Notes under the pieces: generated by a model | What the model was told of the DNA's origin: nothing | Seen by the model: only the letters and a program-made list of their open reading frames with translations | Databases searched by the model: none | Translations under genes and position numbers: made by a program | Shown: one piece after another, positions 25,129 to 36,724 of the stretch | Numbering within the stretch: the first letter of the stretch is position 1 | Layout: the number at the start of each line of letters is the position of its first letter | Source of the DNA: Apodemus sylvaticus | Lineage: Eukaryota; Chordata; Mammalia; Rodentia; Muridae | Reading direction: 5' to 3' | Assembly: GCF_947179515.1 (NCBI RefSeq) | Contig: NC_067472.1 | Span: 172,957,578-173,021,577 of the forward strand | DNA length: 64,000 bases

Positions 25129-25207
<79 letters not shown>
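25103..25207 (+). repeat. (GAAA)n microsatellite
   Basis: A nearly perfect GAAA tract of about 100 bp immediately precedes a B2 SINE within the old L1. It may have grown from an A-rich region at the insertion site. Confidence 0.95.
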
Positions 25208-25390
25208 GAGGGTTAGAGAGATGGCTTTGTGGTTAAGAGCACTGACTGCTTTTCAGAGGTCCTGAGTTCAAATCCCAGCAACCACATGGTGGCTCACAAC
25301 CATCTACAGTAAGATTTGATGCCCTCTTCTGGTGGGTCTGAAGACAGCTGAAGTGTGCTTATATATACTAAATAAATAAAATCTTTAAAA
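25208..25390 (+). repeat. B2 SINE, nearly full length
   Basis: The copy runs from 'gttagagagatggctttgtg' through 'gcaaccacatggtggctcac', 'gatgccctcttctggtgggt' and 'ctgaagacagctgaagtgtg' to 'aaataaataaaatcttt'. This is the full B2 order with its A-rich tail. Confidence 0.93.
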
Positions 25391-26814
25391 AATTAGAAAA
25401 GAAGGAAGGAAAAAATTAAAGACTTCCTAAAAAATCAATGAAAACGAAGGCAAAATGATGTCAAACTTATGGGATAGAAAGCATCTATGCTAAGGGAATA
25501 GTTCATTGCTCTAAGTGCCTTCATGAAGAAATTTCAGAGATCTCATACTAGTACCTAACCAGAATACCTGAAAGCTCCAACAAACAAACAAATGAATGAA
25601 TGCACAAAAGAAAACAAAACACACCCAAAAGAAATGGGTATCAGGAAACAATCAAACTAAGGGCTGAAATAAAGCAACCAAAAACAAAGAGAACAATATA
25701 AGGAATCACCAAAACAAATAACTCGTTCTCTGAGAAAATCAACAATGTAGACAAACCTTAGCCAAACTAACTAAAAGATAGAGAGAACATGTTTAAATTC
25801 ACTGAACCAGAAATGGAAGGAGAAACATAAAAACAGACACTGAGAAAATTTAAAATATCATTAGATCTTACTTCAAAAGGCTCTACTCCACAAAATTCTA
25901 AAATCTAAATTAAATGGATGATTTTCTAGACAGATACCACTTGCCTATGTTAAATCAAGATTGCATACAGTATCTAAAGATTCCTATAACCTTTAAGAAA
26001 TAAAAGCAGTCATTAAAAAATCTCTTAACACATCTGGCCCTGGGCTATTTTTGGTTGGTAGGATTTTAATGACTTCTATTGCCTTGTGAGCTATGTCCCT
26101 GCTTAGATAGTTTACCTACTCTCAAGAAGAAGAGAAGCTCAAGAAGAAAGAAGACCAAATTGTAGATACTTAAATGCTTCTTAGAAGGGGAAACAAGGTA
26201 CCCATGGGAGGGGATGCATAGACAAAGTGTGGAAGAGAGATTGAAGAAAACACCATCAGAAGACTGCCCAACCTATGGACCCATCACATATACAGTTACA
26301 AAACCCAGAAACTATTGCGGATGCCAATAAGTCCTTGCTGACAGGAATCTGATATAGCTGTCTCCTGAGAAGCTCTGCCAATGAAAGACAAATACAGAAG
26401 TGGATATTCTCAGTCATCCATTAGAATGAGAAGAGAATCTCCTGTAGAGTAGCTAGATAAAGTAATGAAGGAGATGGAGGGGTTGACAGCCATGTAGGAG
26501 GAACAACATTATTAACTAACCAGTACCCTCAGAGCTTCCAGGGGCTAAATCACCAACCAAATAGTACACATGGAGAGACCCATAGCTCCAACTGCATATG
26601 TAGCAGAGTATGGCCTTATCAGACATCAATGAGAAGAAAGGCCCTTGATCCCCCCTGTGTAAAGAAATTCCAGGACAGGGAAGCAGGAGTGGGTGGGTTG
26701 GTGAACAGGGAGAGGGGGATTAGGATAGGGGGTTTTCAGATGGGAAATGGGGAAAGGAGATAAAATTTGAAATGTAAATAAAGAAAATAACTAATAAAAA
26801 ATATTCAAAACAAT

Positions 26815-29800
26815 AAATGCACAGAACAAAGAAAGAATATTAAAAGCTGCAAGAGAAAAAGGCCAAGTAACATGAAAAAGGTACACCTATCAGAATTACA
26901 AGAAACTTCTGTAGAGACACTAAAAGCTAAAATAGCCTAGTCAGCGGCTCTAAGAGAAAAAAAAATGGCAGCCCAAGTTTCTATACCCAACAAAACTCTC
27001 AATCACTATGAATGGAGAATACAAAATGTTTCATGACGAAACCAAATTCAAACAAGATCCAGCATTTTGCTGCATACAAATGGATCAAGGGCCTCCACAT
27101 AAAGCCAGACACTCTAAAGCTAATAAAAAAGAAACTGGGGAAGACCCTTGAGGACATCGGTACAGGGAGAAAGTTTCTGAACAGAACACCAATAGCGTAT
27201 GCTCTAAGAGCAAGAATTGACAAATGGGACCTCATAAAATTACAAAGTTTCTGTAAGGCAAAGGACACCATCAAGAGGACAAATCGGCAACCATCACATT
27301 GGGAAAAGATCTTAACCAATCCTACATCAGATAGAGGGCTAATATCCAATATATATAAAGAACTCAAGAAGTTAGACTCCAGAAAACCAAACAACCCTAT
27401 TAAAAATGGGGTACAGAGTTAAACAAAGAATTCTCACCTGAAGAACTTCAGATGGCAGAGAAGCATCTTAAAAAATGCTCAACTTCATTAGTCATTAGGG
27501 AAATGCAAATCAAAACAACCCTGAGATTTCATCTTACACCAGTCAGAATGGCTAAGATTAAAAATTCAGGAGACAGCAGGTGTTGGAGAGGGTGTGGAGA
27601 AAGAGGAACACTCCTCCACTGCTGGTGGGGTTGCAAATTGGTACAACCACTCTGGAAAGCAATCTGGCGGTTCCTCCGAAAACTGGGCACCTCACTTCCA
27701 GAAGATCCTCCTATACCACTCCTGGGCATATACCCAGAGGATTCCTGGGATACATGCTCTACTATGTTCATAGCAGCCCTATTTATAATTGTCAGATGCT
27801 GGAAAGAACCCAGGTATCCCTCAACAGAAGAGTGGATGCAAAAAATGTGGTATATCTACACAATGGAGTACTATTCAGCCATTAGAAACAAAGAATTCAT
27901 GAAATTCTTAAGCAAATGGATAGAGCTAGAGAACATCATACTAAGTGAGGTAACCCAGACTCAAAAGGTGAATCATGGTATGCACTCACTAATAAGTGGA
28001 TATTAACCTAGAAAACTGGAATACCCAAAACATAATCCACACATCAAATGAGATACAAGAAAAAAGGAGGAGTGGCCCCTGGTTCTGGAAAGACTCAGTG
28101 AAGCAGTATTCGACAAAACCAGAACGGGGAAGTGGGAAGGGGTGGGTGGGAGGACAGGGGAAGAGAAGGGGGCTTACGGGACTTTCGGGGAGTGGGGGGC
28201 TAGAAAAGGGGAAATCATTTGAAATGTAAATAAATTATATCAAATAAAAAAATTAAAAAAAAAAATAGAAACACATGCCAATAACAAAAATAGAGCCTAT
28301 CTCAGAGTAAAAGGAGGGAAAAAGTTCTCCTAAGCAAATGGTCCCAAGAAGCAAGATGGAGTCACCGCCCTAATATGGAATAAAATAGACTTTCAATCAA
28401 AAGTTATCAAGCATGATGAGGAAGGACACTTCCTACTTATCAAAAGGAAAATCCAGCAAGAGGAAGTCTCAATTCTGAAAATCTATGTTCCTTGTGCAAA
28501 GGCAACCATACTCAAAAAACTTTAATAAAGTTCAAAGCACACATTGAACCCCACACAATAATAGTGGAAGACTTCAACACCATGCTTTCATTAAGGGACA
28601 GGTCATTGAAACAGAAACTAAGCAAAACAATAGTGAAACTAATAGAGGTTATGAAGCGAATGGATTTAAGAGATATCTACAGAACATTTCACCCTATAAC
28701 AAAAGAATATACCTCCTTCTCAGTACCTCATGATACCGTCTCCAAAATTAACCATATAATTGTACACAAAACATCCCTCAACTAATACAAGAAGACTAAA
28801 ATAATGCCATGCATGCTATCTGACCACCATGGCCTAAGGTTTGTCTTCAATGACAGCAAAAACAACAGAAAGCCCCCACACACATGGAAATTGAACAACT
28901 CTCTACTCAATGAAACTTGGTTGGGGAAAAAATAAAGAAAAAAATTAAAGACTCCTTGAAATTTAATGAAAATGCTAAGACATCATACCCAAACTTACGG
29001 GACACAGTGAAAGCACTGCTAAGAGTAAAATTTATAGCACTAAGTGACCTGGTAAAGAAACTGGAGTGATCTTACACTAACAACTTACCAGCCTGACTGA
29101 GAGCCTGAGAGCTATAGAATAGAAAGAAACAAACTAACCCAAGAGGAGTAGAAAGCAAAAAATGGTCAAACTTATGGCATAAATCAACCAAAGACAAAAA
29201 AAAGGGAACAATACAAAGAATCAAAAAAAAAAAAAAAAAGCTGATTCTTTGAGAGAACCAACAAGCTAGATAAACCTCTAGCCAAATTAAGTAAAGGCAG
29301 TATCCAAATTAACAATATCAGAAATTAAAATGGAGACGTATAATCAGAAATGGAGGAAATTAAAAAAAATCATCAGGTCCTACTACAAAAGCCTAAACTG
29401 AACAAAAACTGGAAAATCTAAATGAAATGGATGGTTTCATACACAGATATCATATACCAAATCCAAACTACATAAACTATCTAAACAGGCCAATATCCCA
29501 TGAGGAAATAGAAGTCATCAAAAACCTCAAAACCAAAAAAAGCTCAGGGCTAGGAAGATTTACTGCAGAATTCTATCAGACCTTCAAAAAGGCCTAATAC
29601 CAATATTCCCCAAACTATTTCATAAAATAGAAACAGAAGTAACACTCCCTATCATGCTACAATTATTCTGATCCCTAAACCACTCAAGAACCCAACCAAA
29701 AAAAGAGAACTTCAGACCAATCTCCCTTATGAATATCAGTGAAAAATACTCAATAAAATTATGGCAAACTGAATCCAAGAACACATCAAAATTAACATTC

Positions 29801-31040
29801 ACCATAATCAAATAGGCTTCATCCCAGGGATGCAAGGTTGGTTTAGTAAATAAAAATCCATTAACGTAATCCACTATATAAAGGAAATTTAAAAAATAAA
29901 TCACATGATCATCTCCTTAGAGGCAGAAAAAGCATTTGACAAAATACAATACACTTTAATTTTAAAAGTATTGGAGAGTTCGGGAATTCAAGGCTTATAT
30001 CTAACCATAACAAAATCAATTTACTGCAAACAAACACCAATATCAAATTAAATTGAGAGGTACATGAAGCAATCCCACTGAAATCAGGGACAGGACAAGG
30101 ATGCTCACTCTCCCCATGTCTATTCCCATAGTACTCAAAGTTCTAACTAGAACAACAAGACAACAAAAAGAGATCAAGGGTTACAAATTCACAAAGAAGT
30201 CAAGGGATTACTATTTGCAGGTGATAAGATAATATATATAAGCAGCCTCAAAAATTCTACCAGAGAACAGCTGATAAACAACTTCAGCAAAGTGGCTGAA
30301 TATAAAATTAAATCAAATTAATCAGTACCCTTCCTTGATTCAAGTGATAAGCAAACTGAGAGAGAAATTAGAGAAACAATTTGTTTCACAGTAGCCACAA
30401 ATAATATAAAATATGTTGGGTTAACTCTAACCAAACAAGTGAAAGATCTGTATGACAGTAACTTTATGTCAGTCTTTAAGTCTCTCAAGGAAGAATCAAA
30501 GATATGAGAAAATGGAGAGATCTCCCATGCTCATGGATGCACAGAATTAACAAACTAAAAATGGCCATCATACCAATAGCAATGTGCAGATTCAATGCAA
30601 ACCCCCTAAAAATTCCCACACAATTCTTCAAAGATATGGAAAAAGCAATTCTCAAATTTATCAGGAAAGGCAAAAAACCCACAAAAGTGAAAACAATTCT
30701 TAACAATATAAGAACTGCATGAGGAATCACCATCCCAGATCTCAAGCTATCCTACAAAGCAAATACTGAAAACATTGCATTATATTGGTACAGAGACAGA
30801 CATGTTGATCAATTGAAGAGAATTGAAGACCCAGAAATAAAACCACCCACTTAAGGACATCTTTGACAAAGATGCCAAAAAATGTATAATGGAAAAAGAA
30901 TGTATGTTCAACAAATGGTGGTATTATATCTGCCTGTCTATATGTAGAAAAATGAAAGAGGATTTATGGGACATATGGGCGGGGGGAAGGGGAAAGCCAT
31001 TAGAATGTAAACAAAGAATATAGAAAATAAGTAAAAAGAA
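26815..31040 (+). mobile_element. Old LINE-1 split by a younger L1 (parts 26,815-27,076 and 28,266-31,040)
   Basis: The left part holds ORF1 C-terminal sequence joined, with a deletion, to the ORF2 endonuclease start. The right part resumes the endonuclease and continues through the reverse transcriptase. The catalytic FADD region at about 30,210-30,230 is changed to FAGDK in the readable frame. A shortened 3' end lies at about 30,950-31,040. The right part has dozens of stops and the copy is inactive. Confidence 0.82.
27077..28265 (+). mobile_element. Rat-type LINE-1 3' end nested in the old L1
   Basis: A 5'-truncated, little-diverged L1 begins in the ORF2 C-terminal region (KPDTLKLIKKKLGKTLEDIG at about 27,103). 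A frame change lies near 27,422. It then keeps an open C-terminal frame (27,452-28,006) with [19 protein letters not shown], the [13 protein letters not shown] patch and the terminal LISGY. The 3' UTR is the rat-type G-rich form ending 'atttgaaatgtaaataaatt' and an A tail. The flanks read as one continuous older L1 when this piece is removed, with no clear target duplication. Confidence 0.9.
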
Positions 31041-31044
31041 AGAA

Positions 31045-31950
31045 AAAAGAAAATAAACCCTTGCACAATGAAAATTTGTCACCTCGCACAATGCAAGTCC
31101 AAGAGGATCAAGGATCTCAACATAAAAACAGCTACACTGAATTTAATAGAAGAGAAAGTGGGAAAGAACCTTGAACTCATTGGAAAATGGGGGAAGTTTC
31201 CTAAATAGAACTCTAATGTCTCATGCTCTAGGATCAAGAATTGATAAATGGGACCTCATGAAAATGGAAATCTTTTGTAAGGCACAAGATATAATCAATG
31301 AGAAAAATCTGCAATCTACAGATTGGAAAAAAATCTTCACTAACCCTACATTCAATAGAGGGCTAATATCCACAATTTATAAAGAATGAAAGAAGTTAAG
31401 CAACCCCTCCCCTGAAAATAAAAACCTAATAAAAATGGGGAATGGAACTAAACTGAGAATTCAGAAGAGGGGGATCTCAGGAACTGGGGACTGAATGGCT
31501 GAGCACCAGCTAAAGAAATTGTCAAAGTCCTTAGAGAACAGAGAAATGCAAATCAAAATGACCCTGAGATTCTACCTTATACCAATCCGAATGGCTAAGA
31601 TCAAAGCCTTAGGCAACAGCACATGTTGGTGAGGATGAGGAGAAAGAGGAACATTCCTCCATTTCTGGTAGTATTTCAAACTGGTACCACTCTGGAATTC
31701 AATCTGGAAGTTCTCAGAAAATTGGAAACAGATCTACTTGAAGACCCAGAAATACCACTTTTGGGTATATACCCAAAAGATGTCCCACCATTCCACAGGG
31801 GCATGTGTTCCACTATGCTCATGGAAGCCTTGTTTGTGATAGCTAGAACCTGTAAACAAAGCAGATGTCTGAGAACAGAAGAATTGATACAGAAAAACAT
31901 GGATGTAACTAGAAAATATCATCCTGAATGAGGTAACTCACAGAGATAAC
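31045..31950 (+). mobile_element. LINE-1 ORF2 C-terminal fragment, no 3' UTR
   Basis: This is a degenerate ORF2 C-terminal region (RSSRIDKWDLMKMEIFCKAQ-like at about 31,230) with several frameshifts. It stops near 31,935 at 'atcatcctgaatgaggtaac', before the usual LISGY end, so it is truncated at both sides. Confidence 0.83.
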
Positions 31951-32029
31951 AATAAATGCAATACACAACAAAGGGGAGAGAGGAACTTTAGATACCATAT
32001 TCACTTGTTGGGCACAGCCTCCAGTTCAA

Positions 32030-32149
32030 GGATGAGTGACATCTTCAAGGGCTCTTCATAGGCCAAAAATATCACAGATTTCTGAAGGCAGTGATTTTTC
32101 TCTGAGTTGGCATAGTATCTTTCTGGACACTTCTCACACTGATCTATAT
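32030..32149 (-). pseudogene. Vmn2r: V2R last-exon fragment: cysteine-rich domain to first transmembrane helix
   Basis: On the minus strand an AG acceptor at 32,151-32,150 is followed by codons reading IDQCEKCPERYYANSEKNHC, then LQKSVIFLAYEEPLKMSL. The order C-x2-C-PE-x-YAN-x-E-x3-C-LQK-x-V-FLAYE-PL is the conserved junction of the nine-cysteine domain with the 7TM domain in V2Rs. After about 40 codons, similarity stops and an unrelated tail reaches a stop at 32,001-32,003. The 7TM region is therefore missing. This is strong evidence that the locus is a V2R cluster. The exon belongs to a gene other than copies A and B, because a minus-strand gene would have its exon 1 at higher coordinates. 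Confidence 0.85.
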
Positions 32150-32381
32150 CTATTCAGAAATGAAAGTCACTGAGAGTTGATTCTCAGGTCTTCCCTTCCC
32201 CCTACTATATTAATAATCCCCAGCTTATTAAAGTGATTCTTGAGTCACCTTTCTTTATTGTTTTAGAAAGACATATTTTAAGTACTCTGAATCATTTCAA
32301 ATCTTTATAGGGTTCTTTACCTCTGGTAACAAAATTACAAATGCCCAATGACTTTCCTTTGCATGCTTTCCCTCAGTTTGA
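32150..32381 (-). other. Intron-like sequence upstream of the V2R last exon, provirus target
   Basis: No coding signal beyond the acceptor was seen. The young provirus integrated in this interval and duplicated GTTTGA at 32,376-32,381. Confidence 0.5.
32376..32381. repeat. Target-site duplication GTTTGA, left copy
   Basis: The same six bases recur at 40,220-40,225 just outside the right LTR. Six-bp duplications are typical of betaretroviral (class II) integrases. Confidence 0.92.
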
Positions 32382-32794
32382 TGTGGGAAGCCATTAGAGA
32401 GACCCTCACTTTGGCTGACAGGGCTAAAGCCCTGAGAAAAGCAAACAAGAGCCTCTCCAATGGGTATTTGTTTAGCCATTGTCTCGAGATTACTGCAGAA
32501 TGATCCTGCCTGCGTCAACATCGCCGACTCCGGGTATCTTCATCAGATAACCTCCTCACCTCCTGCTGTAAATGCCAGGAATACCTCTGCCCCTCTTTGT
32601 CCTTGCCTTGGGGTACTCCCCTCCTGGAAGCCTTAAAACCTGGGTACCCCAGAACATTAAACGAGGCTTTGACAAAACCCAGATTGACTCTGTCTTTCTT
32701 GGCGCTTGGCCTCCGTCCCTCTCTCCACCCCTTTTGACCCGCAGGTAGCACCCCTTCGGAACCCTGGAATAACTGACCCGCGGGACGGGTTACA
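32382..32794 (+). repeat. 5' LTR (413 bp)
   Basis: It starts TGTGGGAAG and ends GGTTACA, with TG...CA termini. It carries CCAAT near 32,457 and a variant polyadenylation signal ATTAAA at 32,656-32,661. A short class II LTR such as this supplies the promoter and 3'-end signals. One base differs from the 3' LTR. Confidence 0.95.
32656..32661 (+). promoter_or_regulatory. LTR polyadenylation signal ATTAAA
   Basis: The hexamer is the common ATTAAA variant, and its partner in the 3' LTR is at 40,081-40,086. No AATAAA occurs nearby in the LTR. Confidence 0.6.
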
Positions 32795-32795
32795 G

Positions 32796-32813
32796 TGGCG
32801 CCCGAACAGGGAC
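32796..32813 (+). promoter_or_regulatory. Primer-binding site, tRNA-Lys3 (UUU) type
   Basis: All 18 bases complement the 3' end of tRNA-Lys3, one base after the LTR end. Complementarity stops at base 18, as in a normal provirus. Lys3 priming is typical of lentiviruses and of MMTV-type betaretroviruses. Confidence 0.93.
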
Positions 32814-32911
32814 CCGAAGTACGGTCAACTACTGGACGACGGAGTAGAAATCCCGGGAAAAGGAATGAAGGACCCCACAGACCGCATCGCTCGTGCGTCG
32901 CTGGAGGGGCA

Positions 32912-32913
32912 GG
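32912..32913 (+). promoter_or_regulatory. Major splice donor candidate (AG|GTGAGT)
   Basis: The leader carries GGCAG|GTGAGT at 32,912/32,913, about 100 bases after the primer site. This is the expected position for a retroviral donor and would pair with the env acceptor at 37,471. Confidence 0.75.
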
Positions 32914-33148
32914 TGAGTGACCAAACATTGTCGTCCGATTGTCATTGGGGAAAAAAAAAAGAGGCTAAAGAGGCTTGATTCATAGGAGAAATCAAGCAAT
33001 CATTCAGGGAGAGAGGAGTAAGAGTTAAGAAAAAAGATTTAATTAAGTTCTTTTGTTTTGTCATGAGAAATGTCCTTGGTTAATTTTAAGTGGACCTGAT
33101 ATTCACCCACTAACTTGAGATAAGGTTGGCAAAGAAATTAATAAGATT

Positions 33149-33600
33149 TTGAAAACAGGTACAGGTGAACCAATGTCTGATACATTCTTTAGTTACTGGA
33201 GGCTCATTCAGAGTGTGAACGAGGACCCTGCTGAATATTGCCTCCGCCCTTTGTCGCGGGCAGCTTCTGTGACCTCACTTTCCCCTAAAAAGAACTCTCA
33301 AAAACCTTCCTTGGTCGTTATAGACAGGTCTGAGTCCCCGCCATCCGCTCCTGTAACTTCTCTTTATCCTCCGCTCCTGAGGGACCCATGCCTTGCTGAT
33401 ATGCTATTAAGTTTAGAGACCCCCTGGGGAGAAAGCCAACTTGGAGGAGAAAAGCTGCAGAGAGCAAGCAGTCCTCTTAAAGGAGCTATGGGACAAATGG
33501 TCATTCTAACTTCAAGATTTATTTCAAAGTCAAATGCCTAGAAAAAGCCAGAGCCAAAACAAGCCCCTCCACGTGGCCCGCCACCCTATACCCAGCGATA
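33149..33600 (+). pseudogene. gag: gag remnant (matrix-like start, then a deleted junction to protease)
   Basis: A 130-codon frame contains FFSYWRLIQSV, which resembles the matrix region of type D/betaretroviral Gag, followed by Pro/Ser-rich sequence (YPPLL-like at about 33,365-33,380). A stop lies at 33,539-33,541. The next codons (PPPYTQR-like, to about 33,600) recall a Gag C-terminal or linker region. No capsid major homology region and no CCHC zinc knuckles are visible, so the capsid and nucleocapsid are deleted. No MG myristoylation start is seen. It cannot encode a working Gag. Confidence 0.6.
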
Positions 33601-33603
33601 GGC

Positions 33604-34083
33604 ATGCAGCACGGCTCCTCTCAGCAAAGTCCCTCAGACCTTAACTGGGTCCAGGCAATCACCAGAGATCGTCCTATACTCAGCCTTAAAATAAATGGTA
33701 AAAGCTTTGAGGGCATCTTAGACTCACGTGCAGATTCTACTGTGATCTTGCAATGTGCTTGGCCCCCTGCTTGGCCTATTGCAAGCCTCTCTGACCCATC
33801 TGCAGGGGATTGGACAATCAAAAAAAAATACTCTCCAGAGCTCAAAGTTGCTGACTTGGGAGGACAGAGGGAAATACTGGCTCTACTCAGCCCTTCGTGG
33901 TTCCTGGTCTGCCTGTTAACCTCTGGGGAAGAGACATTCACTCTCAAATGAAAGTCCTTATGTGTGGTCCCAATGAGGTTATTGCTCAACAAATGCTCTC
34001 CCAGGGCTATCTCCCTGGACAGGGACTAGGCAAAAATGGACAGGGGAGACCCATGCAGGTAGAAGTCAGAGACTGCTGCTGAG
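33604..34083 (+). pseudogene. pro: Retroviral aspartic protease with G-patch, inactivated
   Basis: The first frame reads LNWVQAITRDRPILSLKING and then the active-site loop as DSRAD; the expected D-(S/T)-G triplet has Arg in place of Gly at about 33,727. A frameshift between about 33,800 and 33,897 moves the reading to a second frame with [13 protein letters not shown] and then [16 protein letters not shown] at about 34,006-34,055. The latter is a G-patch, an RNA-binding motif found at the protease C-terminus of betaretroviruses. A stop follows at 34,080-34,082. The upstream dUTPase domain common in this group is absent. Confidence 0.85.
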
Positions 34084-36700
34084 GTGGCCAGAGAAAAACT
34101 GCTCATGGGCAGCATGTAAGACCTGGACTCTCCTCCCATCCCTTTCCACAGGTGTGTGTGTTGGACTAGGCATCCTCCTTCCCCCTTGTTAAATCTTAAA
34201 CAAGAGAAAAAGCAGGTTACAGAAAAGCAGTTTGTCCATGTTTAGGACACGGTATCAAAAAAAAATAATAATAATGGTTAGAAGCTATTTCAAAACTCTC
34301 CTGGAAAGGAGAAGAAAATGGGAGACGTCCTGTTTTCTCTCTGAAACCTACTGGAGATCTCTTTAGTTCAGGTTAAGATATTTGGATCTTTTGGGGACAT
34401 CAAGTTCCCTCACTGTCTATTGTACGTCTTTGGTGCACCAAAACTTGTCTATATGTGTGTCAATTCATGTTGTCTGTTGTTTTGTTTGGGTGAATGATTG
34501 GTTGTTTTTATGTTTTATGTAAAAAAAAAAATGGTAAAAAGGCGTTATCTTGCTGTCAGTCCTGCCAATTGTGGTTTACACAGAGGAGGCTAATTTGAGG
34601 TGCCTCACATTCTAAGGTAGGAGTCAAAGACTGCTGGAAAAAAAAAAAGCTGCTTCTTAAAGGGCCAGGAGCTGGACAAGTGGAAATGGTTAATTCTCCT
34701 AGAAAAATTTCTATCATGATGATGATTGGGTTCAAAGTGCTTTATTCCTCTGAAGTTACAGCTAGAAAAAAAATATGTATTTGGTGTAAATTTATGAGAT
34801 TTGTATGATCGCTTCATTTTTATTTCTAATTAGTCTTAAAGGTATAAATGTTTTACATACCTTGGCTATAGAGTTATAAATTAATTGGTTATAATTTAAA
34901 AGGTATAGTGTTTTTAAGAAAAGGTTAGTTTAAAACTGGTGATTCAGTGTCAGAGCCATCTTAACTAGCTACACGTGGCATGACACAACCCAGGAAATAC
35001 AGGCCTCTAAGATGCTTCTAAATTGACCTGGTGTTTTGTGTAAATCTTGGCCTGGAGATTGGACTTATAAGAAATATGATTTAAAATAATGTCTCTTCAA
35101 TAAGTTACAAAGTCATACATTCAAACACAAGATGATGGACAAACTTTACAATATAAAAATATATTTGCCATTAATTTTAAGGAGAAAAGATTATTTAAAA
35201 CTGGGTTTTGCTTTCAACAAATTGTAGTTATGCTTTGATATTACAGGTTTCTTTTGTTATTTGACCTTCATACAATGGGGTCTGGTTACTCTTTTCAGGA
35301 CCGGTAGGTGTAGGTCTGGCCTTAGAGATAGAAAACTCAGATCAGGAGATTTACATTTGAGTTAATACAAAGCTCAGAGCTGCCTCAAAGCCGCTCAAAG
35401 CTGGAGAGGACTGAGAGATGCAGTTTTGTCTTGCAGGCCTCACTTAGAGAGTTTCTGGCCAAAAGAACATTTTTAACAGATTCATACAGATGTGGTTCAA
35501 AATAAAGTTCAAACTTAGATCTATAAAAGAATTTCATTAGAAAGTTATTCCTCAAGAAATGGCTTGCTCTTAACATGGGCTTTTAAAGTTTTTAAGAAAA
35601 TGATTTTCAAAAGGTGTTAAGATAAATATTTTGCCTAAGACTCTGCTTTAAGTTTGTCATTTAAGTCTCTGATGTTCTCAAGATAGATGCAAAACAAATA
35701 CTGAGAGACATAACTTGGAGAAAGCTACCATAGTATTTGTCAACAGTTTATGATATATGCTCACTTCCATTCCTTAACAAAGAGAACATTAATGTAAAAT
35801 CTCTCCAAATAAGCTTTTGACATCCTCCAATAAAGATTTGGTATAATAATAAAATGTTACAAAATAAAAACATAAAAATATTTTTTAAAAGACTGTTTTA
35901 AGAGCGTGATAAAATGTTTGTTCCTTATTTTAAACAGCAATTGAATTGATTATTATTGTTAATCTATTACATGACAAGCCTTTTTGACAAAATTAATAAT
36001 TGTTATCAAAAGATAAATTGTTAAAAATTTGCTTTTATAAATGTTTTTATATTGTTATAGATTTATACATGCATCCTATAAAAATGCATCTACTATGGGA
36101 GTAAAGCTCATATAATTAGATCACATGTTTATTATTTTGAGTGTCCCCTTGCTTCAGCACAGATAATTGAATTGGGTGCTGTAGCTGTTCTTTTAAAATG
36201 TTAAAAATCAAACCTTTGATTTTTATATTAATAATATACATATATAGCTCATGGCTTGCAATTGCTTAAAGTTGTTTCTTTTTAATGATACTAATTCTTA
36301 ACTTTTACAATTATTTATACAAATACAATTCAAAAAATTAATCAAAAATATACATATGACTATTGACAGCTTTTCAGGCTTTCTAGTTATAACTGTTTTA
36401 GCATAAGAAACAAAATATAAATTTAGTTGTTACATATGTTATTTTTTAATACTAAATGTTCCAAATCAGATTAAGACAAATATTATAACTGATTATTATA
36501 ATCAGTCATTTGAGATGTCTTATTAACAATTTGATATTAGTCATATTACTGAGATTCCTCATAATTTGCAAAGACAAGATATTATAGAACAAGCCCATAG
36601 AACTTTACAATATTTTTATAATAAAAGAGGGGAGAATCACATCTCTATATACCACAAAAATTTAAAAATTTTAATGCCAGGGAACTCTAAGTGTAGAGAA
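34084..36700 (+). pseudogene. pol: Decayed AT-rich pol region with RNase H and integrase traces
   Basis: About 2.6 kb, close to a normal pol length, but with no long frame and very high AT content. At about 36,158-36,205 the frame SAQIIELGAVAVLLK resembles the RNase H 'AQ-x2-EL-x-A' helix. At about 36,530-36,615 ITEIPHNLQRQDIIEQAHRT resembles the integrase segment around the third catalytic acidic residue (the E in IIEQ). The two lie only about 0.4 kb apart instead of about 1 kb, so there are internal deletions. I could not see the reverse-transcriptase catalytic motif. Confidence 0.65.
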
Positions 36701-36724
36701 TAGGTATGTTTGTGTTCTTTCTAC

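Larger units (their letters stand above)
22800..26805 (+). mobile_element. Old LINE-1 (Lx-like) with internal insertions and a small inversion
   Basis: The order is: a 5' UTR-like C-rich part (about 22,800-23,185); ORF1 remnants (about 23,190-24,280, including an IQEIEDRISDMEDTIEEID coiled-coil stretch); ORF2 endonuclease remnants (24,350-25,100); a GAAA tract and B2 SINE (25,105-25,390); more ORF2 to about 26,030; a short inverted ORF2 piece (about 26,034-26,115, with minus-strand features of the pre-RT region); and then the 3' UTR with A-rich end to 26,805. Many stops make it dead. The ORF2 RT core is missing. Confidence 0.8.
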
